Shown: positions 7,972-15,564, counted from the first letter of the stretch. The stretch: DNA of 26,323 nucleotides from DASYML01 sp036399835 (GCA_036399835.1 DASWMI010000058.1:1-26323), one strand, 5' to 3'. The notes: generated from the sequence alone by a model not told the origin. A program made the numbers and translations.

Positions 7972-8040
7972 TTTGTATGTTTACTCCTTCTAATTGAGCG
8001 ATGATTGTTCTTTTGAAGCGCGCGACGGATGCGCCGTTGC

Positions 8041-8070
8041 TTGACGTTGGGCGAACCTGTTTGTTATAAA
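8041..8070 (+). promoter_or_regulatory. Promoter of rpmB
   Basis: TTGACG (8041-8046) is followed by TATAAA (8065-8070) with an 18-nt spacer, or TTATAA with a 17-nt spacer, about 93 bp before the rpmB ATG. The leader contains a short CGCGC/GCGCG hairpin followed by CTTTTT (8117-8138), which could attenuate transcription. Confidence 0.65.
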
Positions 8071-8162
8071 TTTTCGTTTTGAATCTCTCTTGCTGATTCA
8101 ACCTATTTAACCCTAAGCCCGCGCACAGGCGCGCTTTTTACAACACGGAGGTAGTTAAAACA

Positions 8163-8357
8163 ATGGCTAAACGTTGCGAAGTCTGTGGCAAAGGCCCCCA
8201 GTTCGGCAATAATGTCTCTCATGCGAACAACCGCACGCGCAGACGCTTTGACCCAAATCTGCAATCCATACGCGTCCAGCGCCCACAGGGCGGCGTCCAG
8301 CGTATGAAGGTCTGCACCAGTTGCATCAAGGCCGGCAAAATCGCTAAAGCGGCTTAG
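8163..8357 (+). CDS. rpmB: 50S ribosomal protein L28, zinc-binding form
   Basis: The product is 64 aa, the normal length for bL28. It starts MAKRCEVCGKGPQFGNNVSH and has the basic segment NNRTRRRFDPN. Two C-x2-C pairs (Cys5/Cys8 and Cys51/Cys54) make it the zinc-binding (C+) form of the protein rather than the zinc-free paralogue. A strong GGAGG lies 10-14 nt before the ATG. It stands alone on the plus strand with its own promoter and converges with ridA. Confidence 0.97.
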   Translation: MAKRCEVCGKGPQFGNNVSHANNRTRRRFDPNLQSIRVQRPQGGVQRMKVCTSCIKAGKIAKAA

Positions 8358-8376
8358 CTCAAACGATCAAGCGGTG

Positions 8377-8435
8377 ACGCGGCGGCGGTGAACTAAAGAG
8401 CTTTTGTCTCTTATTCCGAGTTCACGCTGCCGCGT
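8377..8435. terminator. Convergent hairpin between rpmB and ridA
   Basis: Long imperfect inverted repeat: ACGCGGCGGCGGTGAACT (8377-8394) pairs with AGTTCACGCTGCCGCGT (8419-8435). The 24-nt loop contains a further AAAGAG/CTCTTA pairing and a TTTTG. It lies between convergent stop codons and runs into the last codons of ridA, which suits a bidirectional terminator. Confidence 0.5.
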
Positions 8436-8824
8436 TCGTCATTTCTTCCTGCCAGCGCGATGACATCAATCTCGACACGCGCATCTCGCGGGAGGCGTGC
8501 CGCCTGAACGGTTGAGCGCGCCGGCGCATCTTCCTTGAAATAACGCCCGTAGACCTCGTTCATCGCCGCGAAATCTTCCATGTCCGCCAGAAACACGGTC
8601 GTCTTAACGACGCTCTCAAGGCTGCTCCCGGCGGCTTCGAGGACCGCCGTCAGGTTGCGTATCACCTGCTCTGTCTGTTCGCTGATGCCGCCCGCGACGA
8701 ATTGCCCTGTCTGCGGGTCGAGCGGAATCTGCCCGGAAGCGAAGACCAAGCCAAGCGCGCGCACGGCCTGTGAATAAGGCCCTATGGCCGCAGGCGCTTT
8801 GTCCGTCCCGATGATCTGCTTCAC
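8411..8824 (-). CDS. ridA: RidA/YjgF family enamine/imine deaminase
   Basis: The product is 137 aa of the RidA family, small cytosolic trimers that hydrolyse reactive enamine/imine intermediates of amino-acid metabolism. The family start KQIIGTDKAPAAIGPYSQA, the central VKTTVFLADMEDFAAMNEVY and the active-site Arg in ARSTVQ (Arg103), followed by VEID (Glu118), are all present. The frame is open to a GTG at 8836, but AGAGGT overlaps that codon and sits 10 nt before the GTG at 8824, so the shorter start is chosen. The last seven residues (RGSVNSE) are encoded in the arm of the terminator-like hairpin. Confidence 0.93.
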   Translation of the reverse strand: MKQIIGTDKAPAAIGPYSQAVRALGLVFASGQIPLDPQTGQFVAGGISEQTEQVIRNLTAVLEAAGSSLESVVKTTVFLADMEDFAAMNEVYGRYFKEDAPARSTVQAARLPRDARVEIDVIALAGRNDERGSVNSE

Positions 8825-9073
8825 AGTCCGCGTCACCTCTTTTTCAGTCTTTCAAAACAAACTACGCATTCTAACAGAATAAGAAGCAAAAGCAAAAACC
8901 TTTGCCGTGCGAAAGCGAGCAAAGGACTGAAGGCAAAGTCTCGCGCGCGCGGGCGCGGTGTGGCTAGGGCTTGAAGGCGAAGGTTAAAGATAAAGGCCGT
9001 GCTTTCTGGTCCAATCTTCAGGCTCTTTGCGTCTGCTCTCGGCGGCCTTTTTGACTTTTAGCTTTAGCCCTCT

Positions 9074-11263
9074 TTAGGCCGCGCCCTGCAAGCGTTCGAC
9101 ATCGAGCACGCCGGGCACACTCTTAATCGAGCTGATGACCTTATCCAGATGCTTGACATCGAAGACTTCGACGGTGACTTCGATACGCCCGCGCTCATCC
9201 GGCGCGACCGAGGCGCGAGCATCGCGTATGCCAGTCTTCATGTCTGAGATAGCTCCCGTGATGCCAGCGATCATCCCTGTGCGATTTTCCGTGATGGCGA
9301 GCAGCTTGACCGTGTAGGCGGCCTTGTCATCGCGTCCTCCGGCCCACTCGACTTCGACGATGCGCTCAGGGTTGACCATCAACTGCTTGACGTTCTTGCA
9401 GCTTCTGGAATGGACCACAACGCCCTTGCCGAGCGTCACGTAGCCTATAATCTCCTCGCCGCGCAAAGGATTACAGCAGCGAGCGCGCGTCACCAGCAGG
9501 TCGTCCACGCCGCGCACAGTGATGGCGTCATCGCCTAAGCGCATCAGCCGTTTGACGGCGCGCATGCCTGTCGTCAGCTTTGATTCCTTCTTGGCGTCAA
9601 GCTCTGCAAATTTTTCCGGTCCGAGATATTTGCCGATGACGTTACGCGGGATAAGCTTGCCGTAGCCGATGGCGGCCAGCAGGTCTTCTACACGCCCGTA
9701 ACCGTACTCGCCCGCGACGCGCTTAAAAGCTCCGTCATTATCATTGAGCAGTTTCTTGGCCGAGAGCTGGAAACGCGCGGCCTCCTTCTCGAAGAGCTTG
9801 CGCCCGATCTCTATGGATTCGGCGCGCTGCTGCTCCGCGACCCAGTGGCGCACACGATTGCGCGCACGCGAGGTGACGACAAAGTTGAGCCAGTCGCGGC
9901 TCGGATGCGAATTCGGGCTGGTCAGAATCTCTACCACGTCGCCGTTCTGAATCTGCGAGCGCAGAGGAGCCATCCGCCCGTTGATGCGCGAGCCGATGCA
10001 GGTATTGCCGACCTCCGAGTGAATCATGTAGGCGAAATCAATCGGCGTTGCGCCGCGCGGAAGCTGTATCACTTTACCCATAGGCGTGAAGGCGTAGACA
10101 TCCTTCGGATAAAGATCAAGCTTGAGAGAATCGAGAAAATCCCGCGAGTCTTTGACTTCCTGCGTCCATTCAACCAAAGAGCGCAAGGCTTGCAGAGCCT
10201 GGTCGTCATCATGAGCGCCGCGCTTGCCTTCCTTGTATTTCCAGTGCGCGGCGACGCCTTCTTCGGCGATGTGGTGCATCTCTTCGGTGCGGATCTGGAC
10301 TTCAAAGGGCTGGCCGCGCTCGCCTATGACGGAGGTGTGGAGCGATTGATAAAGATTGTCGCGCGGCGTGGCAATCCAATCCTTGATGCGTCCGGGGATG
10401 GGCTTCCAGTTGTTATGAATGACGCCGAGCGCGGCGTAGCAATAGCGCACTTCATCCGGCGTGATGACGCGCACGGCCACGAGGTCGTAAACCTGGTCCA
10501 GTCCTATGGTCTGGCGCTTGAGCTTTTTCCAGATCGAGAAGAGACGTTTGACGCGCCCCTCTATACGCGCGTAGGGGACTTCGGCCTCGTGCATCTTCCC
10601 CTCTATCTCCGCCGTCAGCTTGCCTAGAAAAGCTTCATTCTCAGGCCGACGTTTTTCCAGTTGCTCGGCCAACTCCCTGTACTCTTCCGTATGCAGATGC
10701 TGAAAAGCCAGGTCTTCAAGCTCGCCGCGTATCTTACCCATTCCGAGACGGTGCGCGATGGGCGCGTAAATATCGAGCGTCTCCTGCGCGATGCGGCGGC
10801 GCTTTTCAGGCTTGAGATGCTGCAAGGTGCGCATGTTGTGAAGACGGTCTGCGAGCTTGACGAGGACCACGCGCACATCCGTCACCATCGCCAGCAGCAT
10901 CTTGCGCACGTTCTCGGCCTCTCGCTCTTCCTGCGAGATGTGGCTGATGGCGGCAATCTTGGTCAGCCCGTCAACCAGATGCGTGATGTCGTCGCCGAAA
11001 TATTGGCGTATCGTCTCAAGGTCAACGAGCGTGTCTTCGACGACATCATGGAGGAGGCCGGTTGCGACCGAGACGACATCGAGGCGCATGTCGGCCAGGA
11101 TATTTGCGACCTCAAGCGGGTGGACCAGATACGGCTCGCCGGAGGCGCGCATCTGCCCCTTGTGCTCGCGCGCCGAGAAGAAATAGGCGCGACGCAGCAG
11201 GTCCAGATTATCTTCCGGATGGCTGCGCCCGACCTTCTCTACGATGTCCTCTATACGAATCAT
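9074..11263 (-). CDS. rel: Bifunctional (p)ppGpp synthetase/hydrolase, Rel/SpoT family
   Basis: The product is 729 aa, the usual length for long RSH enzymes that make and degrade the stringent-response alarmone in the cytosol. The N-terminal HD hydrolase domain keeps its metal-binding LLHDVVEDT (His72-Asp73). The synthetase domain has RVKRLFSIWKK, YDLVAVRVI and EVQIRTEEMHH. A TGS domain follows (DVYAFTPMGKVIQLP), then the zinc-finger/CC region (ARCCNP) and a C-terminal ACT domain (VKLLAITENRTGMIAGI). Both halves look intact, so bifunctionality is likely. The open frame continues to a GTG at 11308, but those 15 codons read through the heptamer repeat and the family starts at MIRIEDIV. No Shine-Dalgarno sequence is seen: seven Ts precede the ATG. 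Confidence 0.95.
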   Translation of the reverse strand: MIRIEDIVEKVGRSHPEDNLDLLRRAYFFSAREHKGQMRASGEPYLVHPLEVANILADMRLDVVSVATGLLHDVVEDTLVDLETIRQYFGDDITHLVDGLTKIAAISHISQEEREAENVRKMLLAMVTDVRVVLVKLADRLHNMRTLQHLKPEKRRRIAQETLDIYAPIAHRLGMGKIRGELEDLAFQHLHTEEYRELAEQLEKRRPENEAFLGKLTAEIEGKMHEAEVPYARIEGRVKRLFSIWKKLKRQTIGLDQVYDLVAVRVITPDEVRYCYAALGVIHNNWKPIPGRIKDWIATPRDNLYQSLHTSVIGERGQPFEVQIRTEEMHHIAEEGVAAHWKYKEGKRGAHDDDQALQALRSLVEWTQEVKDSRDFLDSLKLDLYPKDVYAFTPMGKVIQLPRGATPIDFAYMIHSEVGNTCIGSRINGRMAPLRSQIQNGDVVEILTSPNSHPSRDWLNFVVTSRARNRVRHWVAEQQRAESIEIGRKLFEKEAARFQLSAKKLLNDNDGAFKRVAGEYGYGRVEDLLAAIGYGKLIPRNVIGKYLGPEKFAELDAKKESKLTTGMRAVKRLMRLGDDAITVRGVDDLLVTRARCCNPLRGEEIIGYVTLGKGVVVHSRSCKNVKQLMVNPERIVEVEWAGGRDDKAAYTVKLLAITENRTGMIAGITGAISDMKTGIRDARASVAPDERGRIEVTVEVFDVKHLDKVISSIKSVPGVLDVERLQGAA

Positions 11264-11270
11264 AAAAAAA

Positions 11271-11362
11271 CAGTAGCCGGTAGCCGGTAGCGAGAAGTCA
11301 GTAGTCACCGAAAAGCGAATGAGCTGTTTACTGACTGCTGAGCTGGCGGCGGCTGACTACTG
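11271..11362. repeat. Heptamer-repeat palindrome in the rel leader
   Basis: From 11271 the plus strand has heptamers GTAGCCG, GTAGCCG, GTAGCGA, GAAGTCA, GTAGTCA. After a short loop the far arm (11317-11362) contains complementary ACTGACTGCTGAGC and ends TGACTACTG. The arms are roughly 37 nt each and imperfect. In the rel sense the hairpin ends in CTACTG followed by seven Ts (11270-11264) and the ATG. Confidence 0.75.
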
Positions 11363-11365
11363 ATT

Positions 11366-11374
11366 ATTATAGCA
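11366..11374 (-). promoter_or_regulatory. Extended -10 promoter of rel
   Basis: On the minus strand TGCTATAAT (11374-11366) is a consensus extended -10 element. No clear -35 box is present, which extended -10 promoters tolerate. The predicted transcript would start near 11359 and carry the entire heptamer palindrome in its roughly 95-nt leader. Confidence 0.55.
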
Positions 11375-11414
11375 ACAGGTGATGCCCGACCTGAAAGTCT
11401 GGCATCACCTGTTG
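11373..11414. terminator. Long hairpin between TPR gene and rel
   Basis: A perfect 14-nt inverted repeat CAACAGGTGATGCC (11373-11386) / GGCATCACCTGTTG (11401-11414) continues inward, after one mismatch, with GAC/GTC around the loop CTGAAA. It could end the ton operon transcript, but no T-run follows. It also overlaps the upstream part of the rel promoter, so an operator role is equally possible. Confidence 0.5.
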
Positions 11415-11478
11415 AGGGAAAATCGTGCGCGAATAGTTTGAGGCAGGGCGTCTGTCCGGTTGGTCGCGCCCCCGTGCG

Positions 11479-12339
11479 TTAATCGGCCTTCTTCGCGGGC
11501 TGCTTCTGGGCCTCTTGAGCCTCTTTCTTCTTCTGGTTCTCTTCGCTCAGCTTGGTGGTCTGCTGCTGCGCCTCCTCGGCCTGTTTGCTGAGCTTGTCTT
11601 TATCTTCCGTTTTGCCGTCCATCTCGGCCAGCTTGGCGGCTTCGCGCAGGAGGTTTGTTTTATAGGACCAGGCGGACTCGTTGGTCGGGTCAAAGCTGAT
11701 GGCCTTTTCGGCCTCTTCCAGCCCGCGCTGGACGCAGGCATGGGCCTGGTCGTAGTCCTTCTGGTCGGGCGGTTTTTTGTAAACGATGAGAGCCTTGTTG
11801 CCCTCTTTGACAACCTGTTTGCTGGCGGGCAGCTCCGTTATCTGGAAGGAGCAGTTCCAATCCTTGCTTGCCAGGACGACCCAGGCTTCCGCACGCTGCT
11901 CCGGCTTGGCATCGTTACTATTGGCGCGCTGCATGATCCACTGGCGCTGCGTGTCCTCTTCTTTAATCGCCCCGTAGAGCGCGGCAATCGCTTTATAAGC
12001 CTCTTCAGCCTCTTTGCTGTTGGGGTTCTTCTCCATCATCTGCTTATAGGCTTCGATGGCCTCGCGCGCTTTGGCTACATTTTCGGGCGTCTCATTTCCC
12101 GGTTTGTACTGGGCGTGAATCGTGCGCGCGACAAAAGAAGGTGCGGTCTTGTTGTCCGGGTCAAGCTCCATAGCTCTTTTCGAGTGCTGTTCCGCCTCTG
12201 CAAAGTGGCCCTCTCGATAGGTGCGCGCCGCTTCGTTCAACTCGTTTTTAGAACGTATCCGGTTAATGACGCCGCAACCGGAAAAGGCGACGACAACGAT
12301 CAGGAGCAAAAGGGCAAACCTGGCTTGAGAGAGTTTCAT
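11479..12339 (-). CDS. TPR-containing lipoprotein of the ton operon
   Basis: The product is 286 aa. The signal peptide MKLSQARFALLLLIVVVAFSGC has its lipobox Cys at 22. Residues about 33-75 (AARTYREGHFAEAEQHSKRAMELDP) are a clear TPR. Further helical repeats cover about 90-130 and 195-240 (DYDQAHACVQRGLEEAEKAISFDPTNESAW). The C-terminus (about 245-286) is a Lys/Gln/Glu-rich coiled coil. It is the last gene behind tonB-exbB-exbD-exbD, so a scaffold or accessory role for that energy-transducing complex in the periplasm is inferred. GGAG lies 7 nt before the ATG. A long palindrome separates it from the second exbD. Confidence 0.85.
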   Translation of the reverse strand: MKLSQARFALLLLIVVVAFSGCGVINRIRSKNELNEAARTYREGHFAEAEQHSKRAMELDPDNKTAPSFVARTIHAQYKPGNETPENVAKAREAIEAYKQMMEKNPNSKEAEEAYKAIAALYGAIKEEDTQRQWIMQRANSNDAKPEQRAEAWVVLASKDWNCSFQITELPASKQVVKEGNKALIVYKKPPDQKDYDQAHACVQRGLEEAEKAISFDPTNESAWSYKTNLLREAAKLAEMDGKTEDKDKLSKQAEEAQQQTTKLSEENQKKKEAQEAQKQPAKKAD

Positions 12340-12355
12340 TTCTTGGCTCCGTTAA

Positions 12356-12438
12356 AGTCGTCAGTGATGCGTCCACCAGTGATGAGCGGAAAGACGGAAG
12401 CTTTTCACTCATCACTCATGGACGCATCACTGACGACT
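12356..12438. repeat. 83-nt near-perfect palindrome between exbD and TPR gene
   Basis: Left arm 12356-12375 (AGTCGTCAGTGATGCGTCCA) is exactly complementary to 12419-12438, giving 20 bp. After a 2-nt mismatch the stem resumes with AGTGATGAG (12378-12386) / CTCATCACT (12408-12416). The loop is about 21 nt. It begins 4 nt beyond the exbD stop codon and has no T-run. Confidence 0.85.
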
Positions 12439-12442
12439 AAAT

Positions 12443-12916
12443 TTATTGTGCTAAATCGTCAACCTGCAAACCGACCGGACTTGCGCCCGCTCCCTTGATG
12501 GCGTCAATCACTCTGACGACCTCGCCGTACTTCATCGAGCGCGGCGCTTTGATAAAGACGGTTTTTTCCACTTCCTCCGTCCCCGGCCTGAAGGCTCGCT
12601 CGGCCTTGCGCTGTTGGAAGAGCGCGGCCAGACGCGAGGCCAGAGGGGCCGGGTCGCTCGCCGCTCCCATCTCGTCCTCGTTCAATTTGAGCTTGGAATC
12701 GGGCGTGATGGTCACGACCAGCGTCAGCGGGTTGGGCTTCAACTCCTTCATCATGTTCGGGTCAGGCTCGGTCGGAACTTTCGCCTCAAAACGGCTGGGC
12801 TTGAGCGGCGTGACGACCATGAAGATGATGAGCAGCACGAGCAGCACGTCAATCAATGGCGTGACGTTGATATACGGGACGGCAGTCTCGCCGCCGCCGC
12901 TTGAAGACATCCCCAT
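12443..12916 (-). CDS. exbD: ExbD/TolR family biopolymer transport protein (second copy)
   Basis: The product is 157 aa. A short Gly/Ser-rich cytoplasmic start leads to INVTPLIDVLLVLLIIFMVV (about 16-35), one transmembrane helix that carries the conserved proton-path Asp23. The rest is the periplasmic ExbD domain (VEKTVFIKAPRSMKYGEVVRVIDAIKGAG). It partners with ExbB to harness proton motive force for TonB. It differs clearly from the first ExbD beyond the helix, especially in its middle segment (DPNMMKELKPNP), so the two are probably not interchangeable. GAGGAG precedes the ATG. Confidence 0.93.
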   Translation of the reverse strand: MGMSSSGGGETAVPYINVTPLIDVLLVLLIIFMVVTPLKPSRFEAKVPTEPDPNMMKELKPNPLTLVVTITPDSKLKLNEDEMGAASDPAPLASRLAALFQQRKAERAFRPGTEEVEKTVFIKAPRSMKYGEVVRVIDAIKGAGASPVGLQVDDLAQ

Positions 12917-13014
12917 AACTTTTACTCCTCTAACTTCTCATGCCGGACAGACGCGCGCGTTCTCCCCGGTCTGCCAGGAGGCGAGCGCCTGCCACCGCCG
13001 GGCCATGAAAAATT

Positions 13015-13488
13015 TTAAGCGGCAGGCTCTGTCCCGCCCTTCTTCTTCTTGTCCGCGACGAGGCCGATTTTGTCCACCCCGGCCTTGCGCACTTCATTGA
13101 TGACGCCGACCACGCTCCCGTAATTGACGCCGACGCCGCTCTTGATATAGACGATCCTCTCGGCATCGGTCTTGCTCGCCAGCATCTTGTCAATCCGCGT
13201 CTGAAGCTCGCTCTTGTGCTTTTCGTCGCTCGTGAAGTCTGTGATCTTATCTTTGTTGATATAGACCTCACCGTCGTTTGGAATAGAGATTACGACCGAA
13301 GACTCCTTGATAATCGCGGGGTCTACTTCCGGGTTCTCCATATTCTTTGGGAGGGCGACCGTCACGCCCTGTTGCAGAAAGGGCGTGACGACCATGAAGA
13401 TGATGAGCAGCACCAGCATGATGTCCACCATCGGCGTGACGTTGATCTCGGATTGGAGGCCGCCGCCTCCGCCACCTGACATTCCCAT
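13015..13488 (-). CDS. exbD: ExbD/TolR family biopolymer transport protein (first copy)
   Basis: The product is 157 aa. It starts MGMSGGGGGG and has the membrane helix EINVTPMVDIMLVLLIIFMV with the conserved Asp22. The periplasmic domain includes VVISIPNDGEVYINKD and ERIVYIKSGVGVNYGSVVGVINEVRKAG, and the tail is Lys-rich (DKKKKGG). AAGGAG lies before the ATG. It sits between exbB and the second exbD, as in operons where two ExbD subunits serve one ExbB. Confidence 0.94.
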   Translation of the reverse strand: MGMSGGGGGGLQSEINVTPMVDIMLVLLIIFMVVTPFLQQGVTVALPKNMENPEVDPAIIKESSVVISIPNDGEVYINKDKITDFTSDEKHKSELQTRIDKMLASKTDAERIVYIKSGVGVNYGSVVGVINEVRKAGVDKIGLVADKKKKGGTEPAA

Positions 13489-13612
13489 AACTACATCTCC
13501 TTACAAATGGCGCGAGTCCAAATGGCGCAGCGAGACTGGTCAACACGCGCGGCCCTTTTCTCTCCGGACAGACCGCGCCTGCATCTCAAGCCTTCTCTCT
13601 CTGGCGTCCCGC

Positions 13613-14407
13613 CTACGGCTTTAACTGCCGCGTGCGATTCTTGATGAAGTAGTCGATGAGTTCGGAAGCCGAGTTGTCCATCTCGACGACGAAGCCATCA
13701 ACCTTGCCCGTAAAGTAGTTGAAGAGCCAGACGGCGGGGACGGCCACGGCCAGCCCGAGCGCCGTTGTAAAGAGGGCTTCGGAGATACCACCGGCGACGG
13801 CTGCGATACCGGCGCTCTCAGCATTCTTCATCCCGCGGAAGGCGTTGATAATCCCGAACACGGTCCCGAAGAGTCCGACGAACGGAGCGGTCGAGCCGAT
13901 GGTCGCCAGACCCGACAGACCGCGACGAAACTCGGCTGTCTTAATCGCGATGGCGCGTTGCAGGGCGCGCTTGCTGGCATCTATCTCGTCTCCTGAAATC
14001 TCAGGCGAGGCCTCGTGCGCGCGAAACTCCTGGAGGCCGCTGCTGACGACCATCGCCAGATGCGAGCGGCGATGCTTGTCGCTGATGTTGATGGCCTCTT
14101 CGATGCGATCATTCTTGAGCGCCTGCGCGACGCGCGGAGCGAACTCGCGCGATTGCTGCTTGGCCGCCCTGTAGGTCAGAAAACGCTCGACCATGATCGC
14201 GATTGAATAGACAGACATGATCAAGAGAATGACCACGACGGCCAGCGCGACGCCGCCCAGATTCTTGAGCATCTCTGTGATCGAGAACATATTCGCGTCA
14301 CTGCCTGCGGCAGCCGGGCTGGCAGCCGGGCTGGCAGCGGCATCCTGCCACAGGAGCACGAACAAGCTCAGAGCTTTTGAACCGAGTACGTTGAGTAGAA
14401 TAGTCAC
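13613..14407 (-). CDS. exbB: MotA/TolQ/ExbB proton channel protein
   Basis: The product is 264 aa. It has an N-terminal hydrophobic segment (1-20), an Ala/Ser/Pro linker (22-37), a membrane helix (about 52-75, GGVALAVVVILLIMSVYSIAI) and a cytoplasmic helical loop. Two more helices follow: GLATIGSTAPFVGLFGTVFGI (with the ExbB/TolQ signature) and GGISEALFTTALGLAVAVPA. It forms the inner-membrane channel with ExbD and powers TonB. The frame is open to a TTG at 14431, but GGAGGGG lies 5-6 nt before the GTG at 14407, which is the better start. It lies downstream of tonB in the same direction. Confidence 0.94.
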   Translation of the reverse strand: MTILLNVLGSKALSLFVLLWQDAAASPAASPAAAGSDANMFSITEMLKNLGGVALAVVVILLIMSVYSIAIMVERFLTYRAAKQQSREFAPRVAQALKNDRIEEAINISDKHRRSHLAMVVSSGLQEFRAHEASPEISGDEIDASKRALQRAIAIKTAEFRRGLSGLATIGSTAPFVGLFGTVFGIINAFRGMKNAESAGIAAVAGGISEALFTTALGLAVAVPAVWLFNYFTGKVDGFVVEMDNSASELIDYFIKNRTRQLKP

Positions 14408-14525
14408 GATAACCCCTCCAAAGATATTCAAAACCTATTTATCGAGAGCAGGCCGCAAAGCCGACGCGAGGGCCAGGCAACTCCGCTAGAGAGTTTCCCG
14501 CCCTCGGAAGGCACGTCCCGCCAAT

Positions 14526-15332
14526 TTACTGGGCCACGAAGTTGTAGGTAATGACGCCCGTCACCTTGACAGGCACACCGGAAAGCTTCGTGGGCGAGAA
14601 TCTCGCCTGGCGAGCGGCCTGAACCGCCACGGCCTGCAACAGCGGATGACCAGAGACGGCGCGCGCCGAAATGACGCCGCCATTCTCATCAATCGTCACC
14701 TGCACGGTCACAGTGCCACCGGCATGCGCGCTCCTGGCAATGGCCGGATAGGGCGGCTTCGGCAGGCTGATGGCCCTGCCGTTGAGCACGCCACCGGAAA
14801 TCGGCGCAGTCGGTTTGGGCGGCGGTGTCGGCGAAGGCTTGGGCGGCGGCGGCGGCTCATCGGCCACGACGACCGGCGGGCCACCAGTGCCCGTGCCAGT
14901 ACCCGTGCCGATGGATGGGCCGGTCGGCCCTGTGGCGGCCACGTCAACGTTTGAACTACCCCTCACCACCTGCCCGTATTCCGGGACTGGAGGCACTTTG
15001 CTGGCCTGGGCTGAAACCGTCTTCGGTGCAACCGGCATATCCACGCGGGCAATCAGATCGGTTCTCTGTGCCACCTCCGGTTGCTTGCTGTCGGCAGGCT
15101 TGGCCGCTTCTTTCTGTTCCGGCTGCGCCTGTTGTGGCGGGACGGGTACGGGCGCGACGAGCGTTGTCAGCTCAAGGTTCTGGTTTTCCAGATGCGCGTC
15201 ATACCAGTAGATACCGCCAACGAACAGGGCCAGCCCGAGTACAGCGTAGAGACCCAGCGTGCCGAGAAGAAAATAACTCTTCCTCGCAATGTCTTCCTTA
15301 TGCGAGGTTGACTCGACAAGATGATCAAACAT
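14526..15332 (-). CDS. tonB: TonB family energy transducer
   Basis: The product is 268 aa. It has a short cytoplasmic start, one membrane helix (about 20-43) and a periplasmic Pro-rich spacer (VAPVPVPPQQAQPEQ, then PPPPPKPSPTPPPKPTAP). The TonB C-terminal domain covers about 188-268 (KPPYPAIARSAHAGGTVTVQ, VSGHPLLQAVAVQAARQARF). Between the spacer and the domain is a small Gly-Thr repeat (TGTGTGTGG). It couples ExbB/ExbD in the inner membrane to TonB-dependent outer-membrane receptors. GGAGG lies 11 nt before the ATG and overlaps the stop of a possible upstream small ORF. First certain gene of the ton operon. Confidence 0.93.
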   Translation of the reverse strand: MFDHLVESTSHKEDIARKSYFLLGTLGLYAVLGLALFVGGIYWYDAHLENQNLELTTLVAPVPVPPQQAQPEQKEAAKPADSKQPEVAQRTDLIARVDMPVAPKTVSAQASKVPPVPEYGQVVRGSSNVDVAATGPTGPSIGTGTGTGTGGPPVVVADEPPPPPKPSPTPPPKPTAPISGGVLNGRAISLPKPPYPAIARSAHAGGTVTVQVTIDENGGVISARAVSGHPLLQAVAVQAARQARFSPTKLSGVPVKVTGVITYNFVAQ

Positions 15333-15348
15333 TTCGTTTTGGTCCTCC

Positions 15349-15564
15349 CTATTCCGGTGCCAAATGGATCAGGGGTGCGAAAGCTAAAAGCCAAATTACT
15401 ATTGCGTAAAGCGCTGCCTGAAAGAACTCTCTCCGAGTTATAAAAAAAATGGATTGAAGGGGAAGCAGCGGCAGTCGAGCGCAAGAGACGCTCTCCCGTT
15501 TGAAAGCTGGCCGCTGTGCGAGAGTAACTATCCGAACTCGCCGGCCATTCCAAACAGAGACCAC
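15349..15564 (-). CDS. Possible small membrane protein upstream of tonB
   Basis: A 71-codon frame starts at a GTG at 15564 and ends in TAG at 15351-15349, inside the tonB ribosome binding site. The C-terminal third (REFFQAALYAIVIWLLAFAP) would form a good membrane helix. The first half is basic and unremarkable, and the ribosome binding site before the GTG is weak. The tight overlap of stop and tonB Shine-Dalgarno sequence would allow translational coupling, but chance is not excluded. Confidence 0.22.
   Translation of the reverse strand: MVSVWNGRRVRIVTLAQRPAFKRESVSCARLPLLPLQSIFFITRREFFQAALYAIVIWLLAFAPLIHLAPE

Noticed and set aside
8990..9055. Terminator for rel formed by AAAGGCCG and CGGCCTTT
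   Set aside because: The arms match, but the loop is about 45 nt, too long for an intrinsic terminator; kept only as a weak possibility.
9845..10627. 260-codon plus-strand ORF opposite rel
   Set aside because: Antisense reading of a strongly conserved gene, with no domain and no ribosome binding site.
11264..11308. 15-codon extension of rel to a GTG at 11308
   Set aside because: It is encoded by the heptamer repeat and a T7 run; the family start is MIRIEDIV.
11515..12498. 327-codon plus-strand ORF opposite the TPR gene
   Set aside because: It is a shadow of the TPR lipoprotein and exbD end; Leu/Arg/Gly-rich composition with no family pattern.
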